From positions 1-64,000 of the forward strand of contig JAIEPE010000015.1 of assembly GCA_019749915.1 (NCBI GenBank): 64,000 bases of DNA, given 5' to 3'. This stretch comes from Alphaproteobacteria bacterium. Lineage in GTDB: Bacteria > Pseudomonadota > Alphaproteobacteria > UBA9655. Below, piece by piece: positions 8,015 to 17,598 of this stretch (position 1 is the stretch's first letter; the number at the start of each line of letters is the position of its first letter). The notes under the pieces were generated by a model, which saw nothing but the letters and a program-made list of their open reading frames with translations, ran no database searches and had not been told where the DNA came from. The position numbers were made by a program, and so were the translations under genes.

Positions 8015-9562
8015 TCAAGAATAAGTGTGCTTTGTTAAAAGTTTCTGAAGATCCTTCAACTGGAACGCCCCCACGAGCCAAATTGCCATAAGATAGATCA
8101 AGAACCCTCCTCCAATCCATAAACCCATAATCCCTCCTCGCATCAGTAATGTTTTTGGGAAAGGCATCATAAATTGAAAACCGTAGCAACAGAGGCCCAT
8201 AAGCAAGGAAGCCATCAGAAGACGTGGTACCACTTTTTTAAATCTCTCATCAAAAATCATCCATTGCTTCGTCAACAAAAGTGTCCCTAAAATTGCTGCA
8301 TTAAACCATGCGGCGCAAGCCGTTGCTAAGGCAAGCCCTACATAGCTGAGAGGACCAATAAGAAGGAAATTCAATATAAAATTGAGACCAACCGCCGCAA
8401 TGGCTATTTTCATCGGTGTTTTTGTATCTTGGCGCGCAAAGAATTGGGTGCTTAAAATTTTGACCAAAACATAGGCTGGCAACCCTAAAGAAAAGGCGGC
8501 AAGGGTCATTCCTGTTGCCTGACTATCTTCCAGAGAAAAAGCACCGCGCTCAAACAAAAAAGTGACTATTGGCTTTCCTAAAATAATTAATCCCACGGCC
8601 GCAGGTAATGTGATGGTCAGGGCAAATTCAATGGCCCGATTCTGTCTGTGATGGGCCTCCTCTATCTTCCCGGCCTTAATATGTTTGGAAAGTTCAGGGA
8701 GAAGAGCTGTACTAATGGCAATGCCAATCACCCCCAAAGGAAGTTGATTTAGTCGATCTGCATAAAAAAGATAGGATACCGACCCGGTTGGCAGCCAAGA
8801 GGCAAAGATCATATCCATAAATAGGTTGACTTGAATAACGCCGGCACTGATGGCTCCCGGGATTCCCAAACGAATAAGGGACTTGGTTTCCGGCGTTAAT
8901 TTAGGAAGGACAATTTTAACGCCCATTTTTTGAAAATGGCAGGAAACCCACAGCCACCCTAATTGCAATACGCCCGCAATGAAGACGGCCCAGGCCAATC
9001 CCTTTCCAGGAGAAATCCATTCCAATAAAGCCATAAGAAGGGCTGCGATCATTGTTAAATTTAAGATGATGGGCGTGCCCGCGGCGGCTGCAAACTTTCC
9101 CATAGAATTCAAGATACCGCTTAAAAGAGAGGCAAGAGAGATAAACAAAATATAAGGGAAGGTGATGCGAGAGAGGGTCACCGCTAAATCAAATCGCTCG
9201 GGTGTGGATTCAAATCCAGGGGCAAACAAAAAAACAGCCGTCGGCATGAAATGTTCAATGAGGAGAACAAATCCCGTCAACGTAAAAAGAAGGAGAGCAA
9301 AAATTTTCTCTCCATAAAGCCGCGCTGCCATAGGGCCTGAGGAGACAAGAATCCCTGAGAACAACGGAACAAAGGCCGCATTAAAGGCCCCTTCTGCAAA
9401 AAAACGACGAAAAAAATTAGGAAGCTTAAAGGCCACAAAAAAGGCATCTGTGATACCACTCACACCCAAAATACCTGCAATAAGCGCATCCCGAACAAAC
9501 CCTGTTAGGCGGCTTGCAAAGGTGAAACCCCCAACGGTAGCTATGGACTTGTAAAAACTCAT
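8015..9562 (-). CDS. murJ: lipid II flippase MurJ (paralogue 2)
   Basis: The second 515-residue MurJ-type flippase aligns with its neighbour along the whole length; SIATVGG, FFRR-FAEGAFNA, SRITFP-ILFISL, SGILNSM and YADRLNQLPL are shared. By eye roughly half of the N-terminal 180 residues are identical. The ATG at 9562 follows GAAGGGGAT, a strong ribosome site. It lies downstream of a structured leader element (9583-9690) whose last part supplies the ribosome site. Tandem placement without disruption points to a duplication kept under selection, perhaps for different conditions or substrates. Confidence 0.93.
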   Translation of the reverse strand: MSFYKSIATVGGFTFASRLTGFVRDALIAGILGVSGITDAFFVAFKLPNFFRRFFAEGAFNAAFVPLFSGILVSSGPMAARLYGEKIFALLLFTLTGFVLLIEHFMPTAVFLFAPGFESTPERFDLAVTLSRITFPYILFISLASLLSGILNSMGKFAAAAGTPIILNLTMIAALLMALLEWISPGKGLAWAVFIAGVLQLGWLWVSCHFQKMGVKIVLPKLTPETKSLIRLGIPGAISAGVIQVNLFMDMIFASWLPTGSVSYLFYADRLNQLPLGVIGIAISTALLPELSKHIKAGKIEEAHHRQNRAIEFALTITLPAAVGLIILGKPIVTFLFERGAFSLEDSQATGMTLAAFSLGLPAYVLVKILSTQFFARQDTKTPMKIAIAAVGLNFILNFLLIGPLSYVGLALATACAAWFNAAILGTLLLTKQWMIFDERFKKVVPRLLMASLLMGLCCYGFQFMMPFPKTLLMRGGIMGLWIGGGFLIYLMAIWLVGAFQLKDLQKLLTKHTYS

Positions 9563-9582
9563 ATCCCCTTCGCCTTTCAAGT

Positions 9583-9690
9583 TTCGGGTGCGTTAACCTT
9601 TGGAACTCGCCTTCTGTCGCGTAGGTGACTATGCTCATCGGGCTCGCCGCTTGGTTGCCTACCCGAATCCTTGAAATTCTTCGGGTAAGC
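9583..9690 (-). promoter_or_regulatory. structured leader or interspersed repeat upstream of murJ paralogue 2
   Basis: Read on the minus strand, an 11-bp stem (9690-9680 with 9667-9657, one G-T pair, 12-base loop) is followed by a third segment, ACCCGAA at 9589-9583, that can pair with the same central TTCGGGT. The two pairings exclude each other. A smaller stem, GTCAC...GCGAC, lies between them at about 9615-9630. The last copy ends 20 nt before the murJ ATG and just before its ribosome site. It could be an attenuator-like switch or a dispersed structured repeat. The rest of 9563-9845 holds no gene that I can see. Confidence 0.45.
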
Positions 9691-9845
9691 TAAGCCTCTC
9701 GTTTGTTGAGCTCAAGATATAAGCCTTCGCAAGGGGCGTCAATCGGATTCTCTTTACTCTATTATGGAGAGATCTTCCTTTAAAAATTTTGGAAATTAAC
9801 GCAACATCTCATTCTGTACAGTATGTGGTGAAAGAGATAATCCTC

Positions 9846-11786
9846 TTAAGCCCCGCTTTGAACAGGAGTGGTTTTTGCAGATTTCTTTGGCGTTGTTTTC
9901 TTCTTTTTAGGGGGGGATTTTTTGCCTCCTGAAGGGATAGAAGAAGACAAGGGCATTTCAGGACCTGAAGCATGTTTGGCGCGGTCAAGTTTGCCTTCTT
10001 TAAGGAGGACATTAATTTCATCGCCGCTTAAGGTTTCAAATTCTAATAATGTTTTTGCCAAAAGCTCAAGGTGATTGCGGTGCTTTGTTAAGATGTTCTC
10101 TGCTCGTTTATACCCCTCTTCGACGATGCGCTTGACTTCCTCATCAATAAGTTGTGCTGTGGCCTCTGAAACATTTTTATGTTGGGCCACTGAATGGCCG
10201 AGGAAAACTTCTTGGCTATTTTCTCCATACGTAATGGGACCAAGTTTATCACTCATCCCCCATTCGGTTACCATGCGGCGAGCCATTTGGGTGGCCATAC
10301 TAATGTCGGAAGAGGCGCCGGTTGTGATTTTATTGGGGCCGAAAATCATTTCTTCCGCAATACGGCCGCCCATGGCAACAGCCAAATCAGCTTGCAGTCT
10401 TTCAATGGACATGGATACACGATCGCCTTCGGGAAGGCGCATGACCATCCCTAGAGCGCGCCCCCGCGGGATAATAGTGGCTTTATGAATAGGATCAGAG
10501 GCGGGTGAGTGAAAAGCCACTACCGCGTGTCCTGATTCATGATAAGCGGTGAGGCGTTTTTCTTCCTCAGTCATGACCATGGAGCGACGCTCACTGCCCA
10601 TCATTACCTTGTCTTTTGCTTCTTCTAGCTCAGACATAGAGACAGTGCGACGGTTTCGGCGGGCAGCCAGAAGAGCTGATTCATTAACGAGGTTTGCCAA
10701 ATCAGCTCCTGAAAATCCAGGGGTGCCACGAGCAATGACTTTAAGGTCTACATCATCCGCCAAAGGAACATGACGGGCGTGAACGGCCAGGATTTGTTCG
10801 CGACCCAACACATCAGGATTGGGAACAACTACTTGCCGGTCAAAACGACCGGGTCTTAAGAGAGCAGGGTCAAGAACATCAGGACGGTTGGTGGCCGCAA
10901 TGAGGATCACCCCATCATTGGCTTCAAAACCATCCATTTCGACAAGAAGTTGGTTAAGGGTTTGTTCGCGTTCATCGTTGCCGCCACCAAGACCAGCCCC
11001 TCTGTGACGACCCACCGCATCAATCTCATCGATGAAGATGATACAAGGGGCATTCTTTTTCCCTTGTTCAAAGAGGTCTCTTACGCGACTTGCACCCACA
11101 CCGACGAACATTTCCACAAAGTCAGAGCCAGAAATGGTAAAGAAGGGAACTTCCGCTTCGCCAGCAATGGCGCGCGCCAGAAGGGTTTTACCTGTACCTG
11201 GAGGGCCAACAAGGAGGAGGCCACGGGGAATTTTTCCGCCCAAACGTTGAAATTTTTGTGGATCGCGTAAAAATTCCACAACTTCTTCAACTTCTTGTTT
11301 AGCCTCTTCAACTCCAGCAACGTCCTTAAAAGTGACGCGCATTCCTTTATCATCCATAAGGCGCGCTTTTGATTTTCCAAAACCCATAGCTTTGTTCCCG
11401 CCCGATTGCATTTGACGCATGAAATAAATCCAAACACCAATGAGTAAAATCATGGGGAGCCACCCGAGAAGCATGGAGAAGAAATTAGGGACGTCTTCTT
11501 CTGTTGCCGCAAATTTAATGCGGGCATTACTTTCCGTAAGGCGATTGAGTAAGTTAGGATCATTGAGGGGGATAGTCGCTGAAAAGTTTTTGCCATCAAG
11601 CATTGATCCCGTAACTGATGTGCCATGAATGAGGACCTCTTGAATGCGCCCTTCTTTGGCATCTTGCATTAACGTGGAATAGTCAATGGTGATATTTTGT
11701 TTTTGTGTAGGAGGCGTTTGAAGCAAATTAAAGATTGCAACAAGAAACAATCCTATAATAATCCAAAGAGCTAAGTTTCTATTCAT
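9846..11786 (-). CDS. ftsH: ATP-dependent zinc metalloprotease FtsH
   Basis: This 646-residue membrane-anchored AAA+ protease degrades membrane and regulatory proteins, in many bacteria including LpxC or sigma-32. It has an N-terminal membrane helix, a periplasmic domain and a second helix near residues 105-125. The AAA domain shows Walker A GPPGTGKT, Walker [12 protein letters not shown] and the second region of homology [20 protein letters not shown]. The protease domain has zinc motif HESGH. The tail is unusual in being rich in Lys, Pro and Ser. Start at 11786. It lies directly downstream of tilS, as in many proteobacteria. Confidence 0.97.
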   Translation of the reverse strand: MNRNLALWIIIGLFLVAIFNLLQTPPTQKQNITIDYSTLMQDAKEGRIQEVLIHGTSVTGSMLDGKNFSATIPLNDPNLLNRLTESNARIKFAATEEDVPNFFSMLLGWLPMILLIGVWIYFMRQMQSGGNKAMGFGKSKARLMDDKGMRVTFKDVAGVEEAKQEVEEVVEFLRDPQKFQRLGGKIPRGLLLVGPPGTGKTLLARAIAGEAEVPFFTISGSDFVEMFVGVGASRVRDLFEQGKKNAPCIIFIDEIDAVGRHRGAGLGGGNDEREQTLNQLLVEMDGFEANDGVILIAATNRPDVLDPALLRPGRFDRQVVVPNPDVLGREQILAVHARHVPLADDVDLKVIARGTPGFSGADLANLVNESALLAARRNRRTVSMSELEEAKDKVMMGSERRSMVMTEEEKRLTAYHESGHAVVAFHSPASDPIHKATIIPRGRALGMVMRLPEGDRVSMSIERLQADLAVAMGGRIAEEMIFGPNKITTGASSDISMATQMARRMVTEWGMSDKLGPITYGENSQEVFLGHSVAQHKNVSEATAQLIDEEVKRIVEEGYKRAENILTKHRNHLELLAKTLLEFETLSGDEINVLLKEGKLDRAKHASGPEMPLSSSIPSGGKKSPPKKKKTTPKKSAKTTPVQSGA

Positions 11787-11815
11787 GAGCAATCTTTCAT
11801 TTAAGTCTATAAACT

Positions 11816-13081
11816 TTATATAGTGAAGGTTAACGAATCGTGAAAGAGGGGCTTTAAATAAAAAAACTTCCGTTGATTCACTTCATTTTCAATATTGTAG
11901 CAAAGATGAGGGATTGAAACAATCTTTCCTTTAACCTCAATAGCAGGCAAAGTGGGCCAGACAGAGGAGGGGAAGGAGGAGATAACCTTGTCTTTATCAA
12001 AAGGAGAATTTCCTAAAGGAATCAAAAGTGCTTCCTTTTGAAGGAGTGCGTTCTTCAGATGAGGAGACACCCAAAAGCGATTATCCCAAAGGTGAGGTTT
12101 GTTAAGTGAAGAAAGGGGAATTTTCTCTTTCATGGCTGCAGCTTCACGTAAAATCAAGATTTCCTTTGGTTTTGAAACCCAAAAGGCCCTCCCGGCCGTA
12201 AAAGACTGTCCTTCTCTTATTTTTTTAAAAACCCCTTCAACTTGGGTAGAGCGAGGAGGATAGGGGACTCTAGAAAACCACTTGATGAGAAGGGATATCA
12301 TTCTTTTGGCAAGGGCTGGGTGAAGAGCTTCAAATACATCTCGTTGAAGAGTAAAATATCCTTCTTCGAAAATCTTAACCGCATTTTGAAGGGAGGATAA
12401 TAAAGAAGAATTAATAAAGTCCGCATCTTCCTGTAACTTCATCATAACGGCTAACAGGCGTTCATATGTAAGTCCTTCTTCTTTCAGATGAGCTCGAAAA
12501 CGTCCCCGAAAATAAGTTGAGCTCTCATTACTCGGATCTTCAATCCATTCTTGGTTCTTTGCTTTTAAGGTCGCTTTTAACCGCTCTTTTGAGAAGTTCA
12601 GCAAAGGGCGATATATAAGAATCCCTTCACGCTCAATCACAGGCTTCATACCGGTGAGTCCATCAAGCCCGCTTCCCGACGAAAGGCGAAGCCAAAAGGT
12701 TTCTTCTTGATCTTGTTGGTGATGCCCTAAAAGAAGAGTAGGAACCTGATTATTCTTGCACCATGTTAACAAGAGATCATAACGCGCTTCGCGTGCCTTT
12801 TCTTGAATTCGTGTAGTAGGCTTTTTCATCTCCCACTTTAAGATGACGTGCTGAATTCCCAGGTTATGAGCAAGTTTCTGGACATAGAGAGCTTCCTTGT
12901 AGGAGGAGGTCCGCAGCCCATGATCAACGGTTAAAGCAATGATTTTTTTTTTTGTTTTTATTGCAAAATCATGAATAAGCAGCAATAGAGCAAGGCTATC
13001 TGGACCACCAGAGATGGCGATAGCAAGAGGGAAAGAGATATCTTTTAAAGTAGCTTCGAATTCTGCTGATGTAATCTTCAT
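11816..13081 (-). CDS. tilS: tRNA(Ile)-lysidine synthase
   Basis: About 421 residues; it converts C34 of the tRNA-Ile CAU anticodon to lysidine so that AUA is read as Ile. The N-terminal PP-loop ATPase motif SGGPDS and the downstream VDHGLR and [11 protein letters not shown] are all present, followed by the family's C-terminal domains. I start at ATG 13081; a GTG seven codons earlier overlapping the prfA stop is an alternative, and neither has a clear ribosome site. The preceding gene prfA ends 10 nt upstream, so translational coupling is likely. Confidence 0.93.
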   Translation of the reverse strand: MKITSAEFEATLKDISFPLAIAISGGPDSLALLLLIHDFAIKTKKKIIALTVDHGLRTSSYKEALYVQKLAHNLGIQHVILKWEMKKPTTRIQEKAREARYDLLLTWCKNNQVPTLLLGHHQQDQEETFWLRLSSGSGLDGLTGMKPVIEREGILIYRPLLNFSKERLKATLKAKNQEWIEDPSNESSTYFRGRFRAHLKEEGLTYERLLAVMMKLQEDADFINSSLLSSLQNAVKIFEEGYFTLQRDVFEALHPALAKRMISLLIKWFSRVPYPPRSTQVEGVFKKIREGQSFTAGRAFWVSKPKEILILREAAAMKEKIPLSSLNKPHLWDNRFWVSPHLKNALLQKEALLIPLGNSPFDKDKVISSFPSSVWPTLPAIEVKGKIVSIPHLCYNIENEVNQRKFFYLKPLFHDSLTFTI

Positions 13082-13091
13082 AAGGAAAAAG

Positions 13092-14171
13092 TCACATATC
13101 ACCTAAGTCAGCGAGACGACTCGCTTGATCTTCTGAAATAAGTGCCTGGATAAGTTCATCAAGAGCACTGCCATCCATAACTCGGTCTAACTTATAAAGA
13201 GTCAGATTGATGCGATGGTCGGTCACACGACCTTGGGGAAAGTTATAGGTACGGATGCGTTCAGATCTATCGCCGGAACCAATTTGGCTCTTGCGACTTG
13301 CGGCGCGAGTGGCTGCTTTTTCAGCACGCTGATGTTCATAAAGGCGAGCTCTTAGAATTTTCAGGGCTTTTGCCTTGTTCTTATGTTGGGATTTTTCATC
13401 CTGTTGCTGTACAACAACGCCCGTTGGAATGTGAGTAATACGGACGGCGCTGTCAGTGGTATTAACCGATTGCCCCCCGGGACCACTTGACCGGAAAACA
13501 TCAATACGTAAATCTTTTTCTTCAATATGAATATCGACTTCTTCCGCCTCTGGTAAAACAGCAACGGTGGCAGCAGAGGTATGAATACGTCCCGCAGCTT
13601 CGGTTTCGGGAACGCGCTGAACGCGGTGAACTCCTGATTCAAACTTAAGTTTCGCAAAAACGCCCTTACCAGAAATTGTCGCGGTGGCTTCCTTAATGCC
13701 TCCTAAACCCGTATCACTTTCATGCATGAGTTCAAACTTCCATCCCTGAAATTCAGCATAACGCTGGTACATACGTAGGAGGTTTGCTCCAAAGAGAGCA
13801 GCTTCCTCTCCACCCGTGCCCGCACGGATTTCTATGATAGCATTTCTGTCATCATCCACATCCTTGGGAAGAAGGAGCAATTGAATTCCATGGAGCATTT
13901 CAGGCAGTCTTTCATTGACCCTCTGCAAATCTTCCTGAGCCATATCCTTTAATTCTTTATCGAGGGAAGAATCTTGAATGAGATCTTCTAAATTTTTCTT
14001 CTCACTGTTAAGGTTTTGCCATTCTGTGATTTTTTCGGCAACAGGGGTGAGATCCGAATACTCCTTCGAGAGCTTTGCAAACTCGGCCGGGTCTTCAACA
14101 GTAGAAGAAACCTTCTCACGAACTTCTTCATAATGGTGAAGAAGTTGGCCTAATTTCTCATCAAAATTCAA
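13092..14171 (-). CDS. prfA: peptide chain release factor 1
   Basis: This 359-residue factor terminates translation at UAA and UAG. The catalytic GGQ lies in [18 protein letters not shown] and the family signature is complete. [20 protein letters not shown] and the [19 protein letters not shown] segment match RF1 rather than RF2. Its start overlaps the hisS stop by 4 nt (ATGA), so hisS, prfA and tilS form one translation operon. A prmC methylase gene, often next to prfA, is not seen here. Confidence 0.97.
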   Translation of the reverse strand: MNFDEKLGQLLHHYEEVREKVSSTVEDPAEFAKLSKEYSDLTPVAEKITEWQNLNSEKKNLEDLIQDSSLDKELKDMAQEDLQRVNERLPEMLHGIQLLLLPKDVDDDRNAIIEIRAGTGGEEAALFGANLLRMYQRYAEFQGWKFELMHESDTGLGGIKEATATISGKGVFAKLKFESGVHRVQRVPETEAAGRIHTSAATVAVLPEAEEVDIHIEEKDLRIDVFRSSGPGGQSVNTTDSAVRITHIPTGVVVQQQDEKSQHKNKAKALKILRARLYEHQRAEKAATRAASRKSQIGSGDRSERIRTYNFPQGRVTDHRINLTLYKLDRVMDGSALDELIQALISEDQASRLADLGDM

Positions 14172-15424
14172 AGGACACCTTTATCTTTAAGAATATCAAC
14201 AATTTGTTTTTGAGGCAGAAGAGTTTGCTCCCCTGACTGTAAATCTTTTAAAGTAACAGAGTGAGAAGCAACTTCCTCCTCCCCTAAAATGAGAGCGTAC
14301 CGAGCATTTATTTTATTTGCCTTTTTGAGGCGTTTTCCAAGGCTACCTCCATAGGTCATTTCTGCAATATACCCTGCATCTTGTAAGAGTTTAGCAAGCA
14401 CAAGACCATGCATATCAAAAGGTTCACCCATTGGAATAATAGCAAGAGGAGAAGGAAGAGGGCTTAAATCTTCATCCTTCAACATCATGGCCAAACGATC
14501 AATTCCGCCAGCCCAGCCGACACCAGCGATGGAAGGACCTCCCATGGTTTCTATAAGTCCATCATAGCGTCCGCCAGCGAGGACGGTGCCTTGAGAACCG
14601 AGTTTTGTCGTCGTGAATTCAAAGGCCGTATAGCAATAATAATCTAATCCCCGCACAAGATGAGGATTTAATTTGAAAGAAACTTGTAAGGCTTTAAGCC
14701 CTTCCTTTACTCTTTCAAACATTTCTCGAGAATGCTGATTGAGACTTTCTGTAAGGAGAGGGGCTTCTTTTAAGATTTTTTTATCTCCTTCATCTTTTGT
14801 ATCTAAAATTCGTAAAGGATTTCGCTCCAGTCGCAGCTGGCTGTCGGGAGAAAGATGAGCATGATGATCCTTAAGATAAGTAACCAGTTGATTCCGATAG
14901 GCTTGGCGGCTTTCTTTGTCTCCAAGAGTATTAATTTCTAAAGTGATGTGTTGAGCTAAACCTAATTTCTTTAAGATATCATTGGCAATCGAGAGAACTT
15001 CAACGTCTCCTATGGGATCAGGAACGCCAAAAAGCTCAATGCCAATTTGATGAAGTTGTCGTAGACGCCCCTTCTGAGGCCTTTCATAACGGAACATAGG
15101 GCCCTCATAAAAATATTTTAAGGGCAAAGATTGAGTAAGACCATTTGAAATGATGGCCCGGGCTACGCCTGCCGTACCTTCAGGGCGTAAAACAATTGGG
15201 TCGTCACCGCGGTCAGCAATTTCATACATTTCTTTGGTGACAATGTCAGAAACATCTCCCAAAGTGCGCTTGAATACGTCTTTAAACTCCATAATAGGAG
15301 TTGCCATTTCTCCATAACCATGCGAAGCAGCTACTTTTCGGGCAGTGTCAATGACTAAGGTGTGCTTTCTAAATTCTAGGGGAAGTAAGTCGTGAGCTCC
15401 CCGAATGGGCTGTAAGGTTGTCAT
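14168..15424 (-). CDS. hisS: histidine--tRNA ligase
   Basis: This 418-residue class II synthetase charges tRNA-His. It begins with [10 protein letters not shown], contains motif 2 ([19 protein letters not shown]), the histidine-specific [15 protein letters not shown], and motif 3 region [16 protein letters not shown]. The C-terminal anticodon-binding domain follows. Length is normal. It is the first gene of hisS-prfA-tilS; the rodZ stop lies 34 nt upstream, so rodZ may be in the same transcript. Confidence 0.97.
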   Translation of the reverse strand: MTTLQPIRGAHDLLPLEFRKHTLVIDTARKVAASHGYGEMATPIMEFKDVFKRTLGDVSDIVTKEMYEIADRGDDPIVLRPEGTAGVARAIISNGLTQSLPLKYFYEGPMFRYERPQKGRLRQLHQIGIELFGVPDPIGDVEVLSIANDILKKLGLAQHITLEINTLGDKESRQAYRNQLVTYLKDHHAHLSPDSQLRLERNPLRILDTKDEGDKKILKEAPLLTESLNQHSREMFERVKEGLKALQVSFKLNPHLVRGLDYYCYTAFEFTTTKLGSQGTVLAGGRYDGLIETMGGPSIAGVGWAGGIDRLAMMLKDEDLSPLPSPLAIIPMGEPFDMHGLVLAKLLQDAGYIAEMTYGGSLGKRLKKANKINARYALILGEEEVASHSVTLKDLQSGEQTLLPQKQIVDILKDKGVL

Positions 15425-15458
15425 TAGCTATACTTTAAGTGATTCATGATGCTTTTAG

Positions 15459-16310
15459 TTAATGAGTCTCGGCGATTTGTTCAACCCATTTTTCAGGATC
15501 AAGTGGAATATTACTCTTTACAGTTCCACTGTTTGTCTTAAAAGAAAGCATTTTATTTCCGTAAATGAGTTGTGTTCCCTTGGCATTCCCTGTTTTGAGA
15601 AGAAGATTTACTGGCTCTTTAAACTCATAACTTTCAGTGGGCTCAAAAAGACGGCTCACAATAATGTTCCCTTCTTTGTCCTTGACTTCAACCCATGTCT
15701 GTTCTGAAACTTTTAAAATAACTGTCTCAGAGGAAGGAGGGAGAATTGGCTCAGGAGAATTCGTTGGGGTATCCAGGGCTTCAGTGATCGTTTGCTCTGG
15801 GATAAAGGGTTCTAGAGGAACTTGTGCCTCTGCCTTAATGAGTTCAGTGGAAGGTTCCTGTAGAACTTCGGCAAGGAGATTTTCTTTCTGGGAGGGAGGA
15901 ACGTAGAGAGAAGGAGCGCTTGAATTTTCAATCCACCACCATCCTCCAATAATAGTAAAGAGCACACAAAAAGAAAAAGAAAGAATTTTACGGCTGGGCA
16001 TTCCTTTTCCAGGTGAAGGAGCCGGGAAAGAAAGCTGAGAGGTGTGCGGGGGGGCAGCTTTTTCTTTGAGTTCTTTGCAAAGACTCTCGGAATCAAGACC
16101 TAAATAGTTAGCGTAGGATCTTAAAAATCCTAGGGTATAAACATCACAAGTAAGGTTTTCTTCTTTGTTTTCAAGAGCTTTCAAATAATTTTTACTAATG
16201 CGCAATTTTTTAGCAACATCATCCATCGATAGCTTTTGAGCTTCTCGTGTTTCTTTCAATAACTGTTTAATTGAAAAGTCTTGTTCTGTGAGTAGATCAT
16301 TATTTTTCAT
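15459..16310 (-). CDS. rodZ: RodZ-like cytoskeletal membrane protein (HTH plus DUF4115)
   Basis: This 283-residue protein has an N-terminal Cro/C1-type helix-turn-helix (about residues 12-75, LSMDDVAKKLRISKNYLKALE), a single membrane helix near residues 110-128, a Pro/Glu-rich linker and a C-terminal DUF4115 domain (about 200-270, VSEQTWVEVKDKEGN). RodZ links MreB filaments to the cell envelope to maintain rod shape. Location beside hisS follows the common rodZ-ispG-hisS arrangement with ispG missing. The assignment rests on domain order; sequence identity to E. coli RodZ is probably low. Confidence 0.85.
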   Translation of the reverse strand: MKNNDLLTEQDFSIKQLLKETREAQKLSMDDVAKKLRISKNYLKALENKEENLTCDVYTLGFLRSYANYLGLDSESLCKELKEKAAPPHTSQLSFPAPSPGKGMPSRKILSFSFCVLFTIIGGWWWIENSSAPSLYVPPSQKENLLAEVLQEPSTELIKAEAQVPLEPFIPEQTITEALDTPTNSPEPILPPSSETVILKVSEQTWVEVKDKEGNIIVSRLFEPTESYEFKEPVNLLLKTGNAKGTQLIYGNKMLSFKTNSGTVKSNIPLDPEKWVEQIAETH

Positions 16311-16418
16311 AGAGTTAACCTGATCTTCCTCCCGCCCTTTTTAAGAAGATATCTCGAATCTTAAAGGTCTTTGTCGTACAAAACAAGAAAAATTAATCAT
16401 ATATGCAATGATGCCCCG

Positions 16419-16446
16419 TTTACATTTTTGGAAGATTAGGTATGGT
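16419..16446 (+). promoter_or_regulatory. probable promoter of tRNA-Arg
   Basis: TTTACA at 16419-16424 and TATGGT at 16441-16446 are separated by 16 bases, and the tRNA begins 12 bases further on. This fits a housekeeping sigma promoter with a very short leader. Confidence 0.45.
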
Positions 16447-16457
16447 GTAGTAGTTAT

Positions 16458-16534
16458 GCGCCCTTAGCTCAGTTGGATAGAGCGTCGGCCTTCTAAGCCG
16501 CAGGTCGCAGGTTCGAATCCTGCAGGGCGCACCA
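16458..16534 (+). tRNA. tRNA-Arg (anticodon UCU)
   Basis: The 77-nt sequence folds as a cloverleaf. The acceptor stem GCGCCCT pairs with AGGGCGC, the D arm is GCTC/GAGC, the anticodon loop CTTCTAA gives TCT, and the T arm GCAGG/CCTGC encloses TTCGAAT. The terminal CCA is encoded. The outermost anticodon-stem pair is T-C, a mismatch. It reads AGA, a frequent Arg codon in AT-rich genomes. Confidence 0.97.
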
Positions 16535-16540
16535 CTTTTC

Positions 16541-16561
16541 ATGTGTCCGACCCGGACACAT
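16541..16561. repeat. perfect palindrome just downstream of tRNA-Arg (9-3-9)
   Basis: ATGTGTCCG and CGGACACAT flank a three-base ACC spacer, starting 6 nt after the tRNA CCA end. There is no T-tract, so it is not a typical intrinsic terminator. It may be a processing or terminator hairpin, or the relic of a mobile-element end inserted next to the tRNA. Confidence 0.5.
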
Positions 16562-16575
16562 AGGTAACAGACTAT

Positions 16576-17598
16576 CTAAATATCCTCAAGAGGTTGAAGT
16601 TTTATTAAGGGCGCCGGGCCAACTGAAATCATTCCGTTTTGAAGAGTAATAGGGACTGTAAGTTGTTTGGAGCCAGACCCATCGGTGGTTGTAAATAATT
16701 CTAAAATGAAGGAAGCCATTAAGGCTTTCTTTTTCTTTATCCACCCCAGTTTTACCATATCTTCTAAGGCTTCTTGATAACCTATAATTTTACTCGAAAA
16801 AGATCCCAGCAAATACATGTTTTTATCGAGGGTTAAAGTTCCTTCAGCTTCTGCACTTATGGGAGGCCATGAAATATTTAAGGATATAATATTCATAATT
16901 CCTCCTCCATCACGCCACTGAGAAAGAGAGCGAGGAGAAGAGGTCTTTAAGGTATATCCTGATAATTCTCCTTCAATATTTAGAATCAAGGGATAATCAA
17001 GAGGAGCTGCCTTCAAAAGACTTTCTAAATTTACGACTTCCGTTGTAAAGGTAAATTTTGAGTTGAGGGGGTGATTAAGTTGAGTCATGTTTAAAGAAAG
17101 GTTTTTAAGAGAGACGGATTGAACTTGCGTTTCTAGAAGAGAAGTTATAGCTCCTACCTTAAAATCAGCTTGTTCTAATTTTCCTTCGGAAGAAAGGGTG
17201 AAAACTCCTAATGCCCTTTCAATAGAAAGAGTCCCCAAGGGAATAGGTGCATTTTTTAGCGCGGTTACTTTGTGATTTCCCGAAAAAGAACAAGTCCAAA
17301 TATAAGGTTTCCAAGGATAAACTGAAATCACTAATTCTTTTCCTTGCCATGCCCAAGTCTCTTGTCTCTCTTTGAGAGAGGGATTTTCTAATCTAATTTC
17401 CATTAATAAAGGATTACCTGTTATAGAAATACTAGAGTAAGAGACGGCATACCCCTGTTGTTCAAGCCGGATCTTCGTCAATGAAATTTCTTTCTCAAGC
17501 CATTTTACGCTATACTCGAAAAGAATAAAGCCGCCTAAAATACTAAGGGCGAGGAGAATAAGAAAACCACCTAAGAGTTTTTTACGTGTAAGCTTCAT
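16576..17598 (-). CDS. DUF2125 domain-containing membrane-anchored protein
   Basis: This 340-residue protein has an N-terminal membrane anchor (GGFLILLALSILGGFILF) followed by a long beta-rich periplasmic part of the DUF2125 type found in alphaproteobacteria; function unknown. I start at ATG 17598, which has AGGAGAGG just upstream and overlaps the acyltransferase stop by 17 nt. The extension of this frame further upstream runs through the acyltransferase gene and is not real. The position beside a phospholipid acyltransferase suggests an envelope role; this is inference. Confidence 0.75.
   Translation of the reverse strand: MKLTRKKLLGGFLILLALSILGGFILFEYSVKWLEKEISLTKIRLEQQGYAVSYSSISITGNPLLMEIRLENPSLKERQETWAWQGKELVISVYPWKPYIWTCSFSGNHKVTALKNAPIPLGTLSIERALGVFTLSSEGKLEQADFKVGAITSLLETQVQSVSLKNLSLNMTQLNHPLNSKFTFTTEVVNLESLLKAAPLDYPLILNIEGELSGYTLKTSSPRSLSQWRDGGGIMNIISLNISWPPISAEAEGTLTLDKNMYLLGSFSSKIIGYQEALEDMVKLGWIKKKKALMASFILELFTTTDGSGSKQLTVPITLQNGMISVGPAPLIKLQPLEDI

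Noticed and set aside
9426-9638. Minus-strand ORF of 70 codons over the murJ leader
   Set aside because: It starts in the structured leader and continues out of frame through murJ; more likely a by-product of the leader sequence.
10075-10488. Plus-strand ORF of 137 codons within ftsH
   Set aside because: It is the antisense shadow of the ftsH protease domain; composition is biased and there is no ribosome site.
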